From NCBI RefSeq assembly GCF_000282895.1, contig NZ_ALBQ01000005.1:1-64000 (forward strand): a stretch of DNA of 64,000 nucleotides, written 5' to 3'. Below the pieces are notes generated by a model that saw only the letters and a program-made list of their open reading frames with translations, did no database searches and was not told the DNA's origin. Source of the DNA: Sphingomonas sp. ATCC 31555. GTDB taxonomy: Bacteria > Pseudomonadota > Alphaproteobacteria > Sphingomonadales > Sphingomonadaceae. The stretch's first letter is position 1. Each line of letters opens with the position of its first letter. Positions 59,587 through 64,000 of the stretch are shown here, piece by piece. A program made the translations under genes and the position numbers.

Positions 59587-61029
59587 TCAGCTGGCCGGAA
59601 GGCGGCCGCGCCGCTCGCTGCCGCCCGCGGGCGCAACTCGCGGCCGCTGGGGTACTGCCGCCGCCGCGCCGCGCCGGGCCCAGAGCTGTAGCGGCAGCGC
59701 GGTAAGCATCGCGAAGGTCAGGGCAAGTGCCGGGCCGAAATCGGGCGTGGTGCCTGCGAGGATGATCGGCACGGCGAGCGTGATCATCGCCCGCTTGGCC
59801 CCGCGGGCCATCAGCCATTCGGGCGAGCCGTCCACGGGGAACGTCGCCAGCAGCCGCGAAAGAATGAAGCCGAGCAGCAGCAATCCGCCAATGATGCCGG
59901 TGCTGGAGACGACCGATACCGCCCAGTTGGACGCGCGCGTTCCGCCGAGGCCGACGCCGAAGCCGTAGCTATGGGCGAGCGCTTCGAGGCTGGTCGCGCT
60001 CCAGCTGGAGCGCTCTTCGAAGGAGCCGCTCTGCGTCTTCTTGAGTACCATCTCGTCAAAGATCGCGAACACCTCGTCGGTCAGCGGCGCGCCGGCGATG
60101 AACACCAGCGCGAGGAGGGAGGCTGCGCCGGCGGCGATCCAGGCTTCGAACAGCAATCCCCCCCGCCGCCTTGCAAAGCCCGTGCTGGTGAGACGGCCGA
60201 CATAATCCGCCGCGGCAATGCCCAGGGCGGCGATTAGCCCGACGATCGCCGAGGAGGAGGTGGAGAGGCACGCGAAGACGAACAGACCCGCGAGGATGCC
60301 GGTCTGCACGGGGGCGGTCCAGGCCGGCAGCAGGGTTGCAGGACGGACGAAATAGATCAGGCCGAGAAAGCTGACCGTCGTAGCGCCGAACACCGACGCT
60401 TCGGCACCGAAGCCGACAACGCGGCGGGTGCCCGCGGCCACGGAGTCGGCCAGATAGGTATAGTCTGCCGTCCGCACCACCTCGAGCGCTGAAGTATTCG
60501 CCAGCGCCATGTCGATCATGCCGGAAAATACCGCCATCGCCCCGCCGATCAGCAGCCCTTCCGCCACATGGCGCCGCCCGGCCTCGGTGAGCAGGATGCA
60601 GTGGAAAGCAAGCACGAGCATGAAGGATGCGAGCAGATAGATGGATTGCGACAGGTGCGCCGATTCATAGGCAAGCGGCACGACGACGGGCTGGTTCATG
60701 CCCAGCACCGGAATGCCCGGGAAAAGGCTGGGCGCCAGCGCGGTGACCACCAGGGCGACAACCATGAACGTCGTCAGCAGCGCCATCTGATTGGGGTTGA
60801 ACAGCGCATCCCACAACATGCTCGATCGCGGCACGGCCAAAATCGCTTTCACAACGATCAGCGGGATGATCATCGACGTGCAGAGAAGCGACAGCGAGGC
60901 CGTCAGCTCTGCCGGGACGACGGCGAAGGAGGAAAAGGACAGGGAAATGAAGAAGAACCAGATGCAGTAGCGCATCGGGAGGAAGGCGATGACGGCGTAA
61001 ATTGCCCAGAAAACCGCAATGGCGATCAT
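59587..61029 (-). CDS. Wzy/O-antigen-ligase-like polymerase membrane protein
   Basis: A 480-residue inner-membrane protein with about 12 hydrophobic helices and a larger periplasmic loop around residues 310-360 (PLTDEVFAIFDEMVLKKTQSGSFEERSSWSATSLEALAHSYGFGVGLGGTRASNW). The loop segment EERSSW...GFGVGLGGTRASN fits the Wzy_C/O-antigen ligase pattern (RxxxW...GxGxG). It probably polymerises or ligates the polysaccharide repeat units that the neighbouring flippase exports. I chose the ATG 61029 (MIAIAVFWAIYAVIAFLP) with a GGGGGAA site; a longer frame upstream has no membrane-protein character. Confidence 0.78.
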   Translation of the reverse strand: MIAIAVFWAIYAVIAFLPMRYCIWFFFISLSFSSFAVVPAELTASLSLLCTSMIIPLIVVKAILAVPRSSMLWDALFNPNQMALLTTFMVVALVVTALAPSLFPGIPVLGMNQPVVVPLAYESAHLSQSIYLLASFMLVLAFHCILLTEAGRRHVAEGLLIGGAMAVFSGMIDMALANTSALEVVRTADYTYLADSVAAGTRRVVGFGAEASVFGATTVSFLGLIYFVRPATLLPAWTAPVQTGILAGLFVFACLSTSSSAIVGLIAALGIAAADYVGRLTSTGFARRRGGLLFEAWIAAGAASLLALVFIAGAPLTDEVFAIFDEMVLKKTQSGSFEERSSWSATSLEALAHSYGFGVGLGGTRASNWAVSVVSSTGIIGGLLLLGFILSRLLATFPVDGSPEWLMARGAKRAMITLAVPIILAGTTPDFGPALALTFAMLTALPLQLWARRGAAAAVPQRPRVAPAGGSERRGRLPAS

Positions 61030-61147
61030 GTAAAACCGTTCCCCCGACGCGATGTCGGCCCGTTCCCGCCCAGGGCCCACACCATCCCGATACGTTAAAC
61101 GCAAGTAACGACACGCGCCCATAAGGTGCCTGTCTTGCGTACGAAGA

Positions 61148-62008
61148 TCAGCTGCCGGCGGCAAGGGCCGGCAGCGATCCTTCGGCAATCGTCAGGGTCC
61201 GGCCGCCGATCCACGCCTGGCCGGTATCCGCCTCGAATTCGACCCGAACGCGCCCGTCGCGGCCGATCGCCGTCCCCTGAGCAGCGACATAGCCGTGGGT
61301 GACGCGGCCGGTTTCGAACAGCCATTGCGCCACCGCGGCGTTGAAGCTGCCGGTAATGGGGTCTTCCACGATCCCGCCGAACGCATCGCTGAACAGCGTA
61401 CGGATTTCCCAATCCACGGCGCCGCCCTGCGGATGCGGGCCGACCAGCCCGATCTCGATGCGCTCGGCATGGTATCGCACCGGGTCCACCGCGAGCACAG
61501 CTTCGGCAGAATCGAGCAGCACCGCGATCCAGCCCGGGCCGTTATCCGCCCAGACGCAATCGACGATCGCCGCTGGATCCAGCCGCAACAGCGCCGCGAC
61601 CTCGGCCCGCGTCTCGGCCGCCACGGGCCCGGTGCGCAGCCGCGGCGGCGCCGCGAAGGCAAGCAACTCGCCCGTGCGACGGATCGGCACTTCGCCTAGG
61701 CCGCATTGCTGGACGATGGTGTCGCCACCGGCAGGAACGCCGCCCGCCGCCAACCAGGCGTGGCAGGCGCCAAGCGTGGGGTGGCCGGCAAAGGGCAGTT
61801 CGCGATCCAGCGTGAAGATGCGCACGCGATAATCGGCGCCCGGCACGGTCGGTGGCAACAGGAACGCCGTTTCGCTGAGGTTGAACCAGCGGGTGATCGC
61901 CTGCATCGCCATTGTATCGAGCGCCTCGCCCCCAAACACGACGGCCAAGGGATTGCCGGTGAACGGCCCATTGTGAAAGACGTCGACCATCGCAAACCCG
62001 TGATCCAT
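61148..62008 (-). CDS. PhzF-family isomerase-like protein
   Basis: A 286-residue protein of the PhzF/diaminopimelate-epimerase-fold family. The N-terminus MDHGFAMVDVFHNGPFTGNPLAVVFGGEALDTMAMQAITRWFNLSETAFLLPP contains the catalytic glutamate in SETAF. RELPFAGHPTLGACHAWL and EDPITGSFNAAVAQWL are the other family motifs. The PhzF enzyme of phenazine synthesis isomerises trans-2,3-dihydro-3-hydroxyanthranilate, but most family members have unknown substrates. No other phenazine gene is here, so its role is open. It lies inside the polysaccharide region and may be an unrelated insertion. Confidence 0.92.
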   Translation of the reverse strand: MDHGFAMVDVFHNGPFTGNPLAVVFGGEALDTMAMQAITRWFNLSETAFLLPPTVPGADYRVRIFTLDRELPFAGHPTLGACHAWLAAGGVPAGGDTIVQQCGLGEVPIRRTGELLAFAAPPRLRTGPVAAETRAEVAALLRLDPAAIVDCVWADNGPGWIAVLLDSAEAVLAVDPVRYHAERIEIGLVGPHPQGGAVDWEIRTLFSDAFGGIVEDPITGSFNAAVAQWLFETGRVTHGYVAAQGTAIGRDGRVRVEFEADTGQAWIGGRTLTIAEGSLPALAAGS

Positions 62009-62119
62009 GCGGAATCTCCCCTGCCGCCAATGCGGCCGCGGAGCGGTCTTAGCGATTCTGTCGCGCGCTGAAAACGACGGGCACCATTGTCGAAATAAGC
62101 GCCGACGACATATTTTGAT

Positions 62120-62160
62120 TAACCTGTATCATGTTAATTTCCAACGTATTTTACAGGTTA
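62120..62160. promoter_or_regulatory. Inverted repeat before the glycosyltransferase-UGM gene
   Basis: TAACCTGTA (62120-62128) and TACAGGTTA (62152-62160) are a perfect 9-bp inverted repeat separated by 23 bp, in an A/T-richer part of the gap between PhzF and the GT-UGM gene. The TAACCT/AGGTTA core also occurs in the inverted repeat at 56921-56940. Confidence 0.5.
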
Positions 62161-62222
62161 TCCGTGGAACGCGCTGCTTGGTGCGTGGGTTGTCTAAGGC
62201 GGCATTAACAGGGAAGCTGTCC

Positions 62223-64000
62223 TTGACCACTCATGCATCCGTCCACCATCGCAGCAGTTTTTCACTGATCTGCTTTTCGCACCTCCGCTGGAACTTCGTT
62301 TTTCAGCGCCCCCAGCATCTGATGACGCGTCTCGCACGCAACATGGACGTGTTGTTCTGGGAAGAGCCCGTTGAGGACGAGGGGCCTACGCCGTGGCTGG
62401 AACTGCGCGATGACGCGTCCGGCGTGACGGTGGCGGTACCGCATCTTCCAATGACGATGCATGCCGAGGATCGGGTCGCTGCGCTGCGGGTACTGCTCGA
62501 CGATCACGTCGCCGGCCAGGAAGGCCGGTTGCTGCGCTGGTACTATACGCCGATGATGCTGCCCTTTTCGCGGCATCTGGATAAGGCCTGCACCGTCTAT
62601 GACTGCATGGACGAGTTGAAGAACTTCCGCTTCGCCCCGCCCGAACTGATGCCGCTGGAGCAGGAGCTGTTCGGGCTGGCTGACCTTGTCTTCACCGGCG
62701 GGTACAGCCTCTACGAAGCGAAGCGGGAAAGCCACGCATCGGTGCACGCGTTCCCGTCGAGCGTAGACACGGCGCATTTCGCGCAGGGTCGGGCGTTGAT
62801 GCAGGATGCGCCCGATCAGGCCGGGCTGCCACGCCCCCGGCTGGGCTTCTATGGCGTGATCGACGAGCGGATGGATCTGGAGTTGATCGCCGCGATCGCC
62901 GATGCGCGGCCGGACTGGACGATCGTCATGGTCGGCCCGGTGGTGAAGATCGACTTGGCCGAACTGCCGCAGCGGGCAAACGTCGCCTGGCTGGGATCGA
63001 AGAGCTATGCCGAGTTGCCGGCCTATGCGGGTGGCTGGGACATTGCGCTGATGCCGTTCGCGATCAATGAGGCGACGCGCTTCATCAGCCCGACCAAAAC
63101 GCCGGAATATCTGGCGGCCGGCTTGCCCGTGGTCTCCACGCCGATCGTCGACGTCATCCGCCATTACGGCGACGTCGCCGGCGTATATGTTGCGGACGGC
63201 GCGGCGGCTTTCCTCGATGCCTGCGAGCAGGCGCTCGCCCTTCGCGGTAGCGGGGATGTCTGGCGCGTCGAGGCGGATGCGCTGCTGGCAGAGCAGAGCT
63301 GGGACCAAGTTGCGGCGCGGATGCTGAGGCTGATCCTGCAGGTCGCCGAGCCCGACCAGCCGCTCCTCAAGCCCGTTCGCAGCGAGCATTACGACTATCT
63401 GGTGGTAGGCGCCGGTTTCGCTGGATCGGTGATGGCCGAGCGGCTCGCCGCCGATGCTGGCAAGCGCGTGCTGGTGATCGACAAGCGGCCGCACATCGCT
63501 GGCAACGCCTTTGATCATCAGGATCAGGCCGGCATCCTGATCCACCAATATGGTCCGCATATCTTCCATACCAACAGCGCCGACATCTTCGACTATCTCT
63601 CGCGGTTCACCGCGTGGCGGCCTTATGAGCATCGCGTGCTGGCGGAAGTGCGCGGGCAGCTGGTGCCGATCCCGATCAACCGGACGACGTTGAACAAGCT
63701 GTTTGGCCTGTCACTCGAAACCGAGGAGGAAGCGGCGGAGTTCCTTGCCGCGCGCGCCGAGCCGGTGACCGTGATCCGCAGTTCGGAGGACGTGGTGATC
63801 TCGGCTGTTGGCCGCGAGCTCTACGAGACCTTTTTCCGCGGCTATACGCGCAAGCAATGGGGGATCGACCCGTCCGAACTCGACAAGAGCGTCACGGCGC
63901 GGGTGCCCACCCGAACGAATACCGACGATCGCTACTTCACGGATCGCTTCCAGGCGATGCCGCGCGACGGCTTCACGGCGATGTTCGCGAAGATGCTCGA
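62223..64000 (+). CDS. glf: Glycosyltransferase - UDP-galactopyranose mutase fusion (cut by window end)
   Basis: An open frame from TTG 62223 (AGGGAAG upstream) runs off the window. Residues about 15-385 form a GT-B glycosyltransferase-like part: LICFSHLRWNFVFQRPQHLMTRLA, YDCMDELKNF, ADLVFTGGYSLYEAKR, IVMVGPVVKI, and TKTPEYLAAGLPVVSTPIVDVIRHYG. From about residue 390 a UDP-galactopyranose mutase begins: YDYLVVGAGFAGSVMAERLAADAGKRVLVIDKRPHIAGNAFDHQDQAGILIHQYGPHIFHTNS (FAD site), then RPYEHRVLAEVRGQLVPIPINRTTLNKL and FFRGYTRKQWGIDPSELDKSV. The mutase would make UDP-galactofuranose and the transferase part could use it. The 3' end is missing. Confidence 0.87.
   Translation, partial: MTTHASVHHRSSFSLICFSHLRWNFVFQRPQHLMTRLARNMDVLFWEEPVEDEGPTPWLELRDDASGVTVAVPHLPMTMHAEDRVAALRVLLDDHVAGQEGRLLRWYYTPMMLPFSRHLDKACTVYDCMDELKNFRFAPPELMPLEQELFGLADLVFTGGYSLYEAKRESHASVHAFPSSVDTAHFAQGRALMQDAPDQAGLPRPRLGFYGVIDERMDLELIAAIADARPDWTIVMVGPVVKIDLAELPQRANVAWLGSKSYAELPAYAGGWDIALMPFAINEATRFISPTKTPEYLAAGLPVVSTPIVDVIRHYGDVAGVYVADGAAAFLDACEQALALRGSGDVWRVEADALLAEQSWDQVAARMLRLILQVAEPDQPLLKPVRSEHYDYLVVGAGFAGSVMAERLAADAGKRVLVIDKRPHIAGNAFDHQDQAGILIHQYGPHIFHTNSADIFDYLSRFTAWRPYEHRVLAEVRGQLVPIPINRTTLNKLFGLSLETEEEAAEFLAARAEPVTVIRSSEDVVISAVGRELYETFFRGYTRKQWGIDPSELDKSVTARVPTRTNTDDRYFTDRFQAMPRDGFTAMFAKML

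Noticed and set aside
1-64000. tRNA, rRNA or CRISPR array
   Set aside because: I looked through the intergenic stretches and saw no cloverleaf with conserved arms, no rRNA sequence and no regularly spaced repeats. A dedicated RNA search could still find small RNAs.

Overview
The window looks like the chromosome of a G+C-rich alphaproteobacterium, most likely a Sphingomonas-type member of the Sphingomonadaceae. This rests on five large TonB-dependent receptors with EIVVTA/VVTG-type TonB boxes, a PEPxxWA-CTERM protein, a MucR-family regulator, split secE-nusG and rplK-rplA blocks, and many secreted alpha/beta hydrolases. No rRNA, tRNA, CRISPR array or prophage was seen.

Layout. (1) 1-6200: rplK-rplA and secE-nusG lie on the minus strand, each block closed by a terminator. 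A plus-strand stretch separates them, holding a PepSY-like protein, a general stress protein, a LysR regulator and a quinone-oxidoreductase-like dehydrogenase. (2) 6200-10840: a DedA membrane protein, then a lone tyrosine recombinase whose locus is bounded by two related 29-bp palindromes. After that come a catalytically degenerate EAL protein, a tail-anchored small protein, a winged-helix protein preceded by a G10 tract, and a MucR regulator. About 800 bp without a recognisable gene follows. (3) 11644-21555: a carbohydrate/ester locus with a TonB receptor, five alpha/beta hydrolases (two pairs of paralogues, each with one exported and one cytoplasmic-looking copy), a LacI-family regulator and a GH68 levansucrase-type enzyme. 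Shared AATC|GATT palindromes in the promoter regions suggest one LacI regulon. (4) 21649-31742: a LuxR-type regulator, a secreted serine hydrolase, two TonB receptors, a Tat-signal CefD/PvdN-like PLP enzyme coupled to the second receptor, and a GPH-type sugar transporter.

(5) 31589-37515: a TonB receptor-YdcF-S1/P1-nuclease-like operon facing a ROK regulator across a palindromic operator candidate. (6) 37588-44484: a PEPxxWA-CTERM protein, then a large Calx-beta/endonuclease-exonuclease-phosphatase protein with its own type I secretion ATPase and membrane-fusion protein. (7) 44585-54335: a GH92 alpha-mannosidase, a 1009-residue TonB receptor, a type-B carboxylesterase and an alpha-amino-acid ester hydrolase. 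(8) 54343-64000: a polysaccharide locus with a glycosyltransferase-pyruvyltransferase fusion behind a 35-codon leader frame, a GT2 glycosyltransferase, a Wzx-type flippase, a Wzy/ligase-type membrane protein, a PhzF-family enzyme and a glycosyltransferase-UDP-galactopyranose mutase fusion cut by the window end.

Together the accessory genes describe a cell that takes up decorated plant or microbial oligomers through TonB receptors, trims them with periplasmic and cytoplasmic hydrolases, secretes a nuclease and builds a surface polysaccharide. The most interesting items are the palindrome-bounded recombinase, the LacI-esterase-GH68 regulon, and the receptor coupled to a Tat-exported PLP enzyme.
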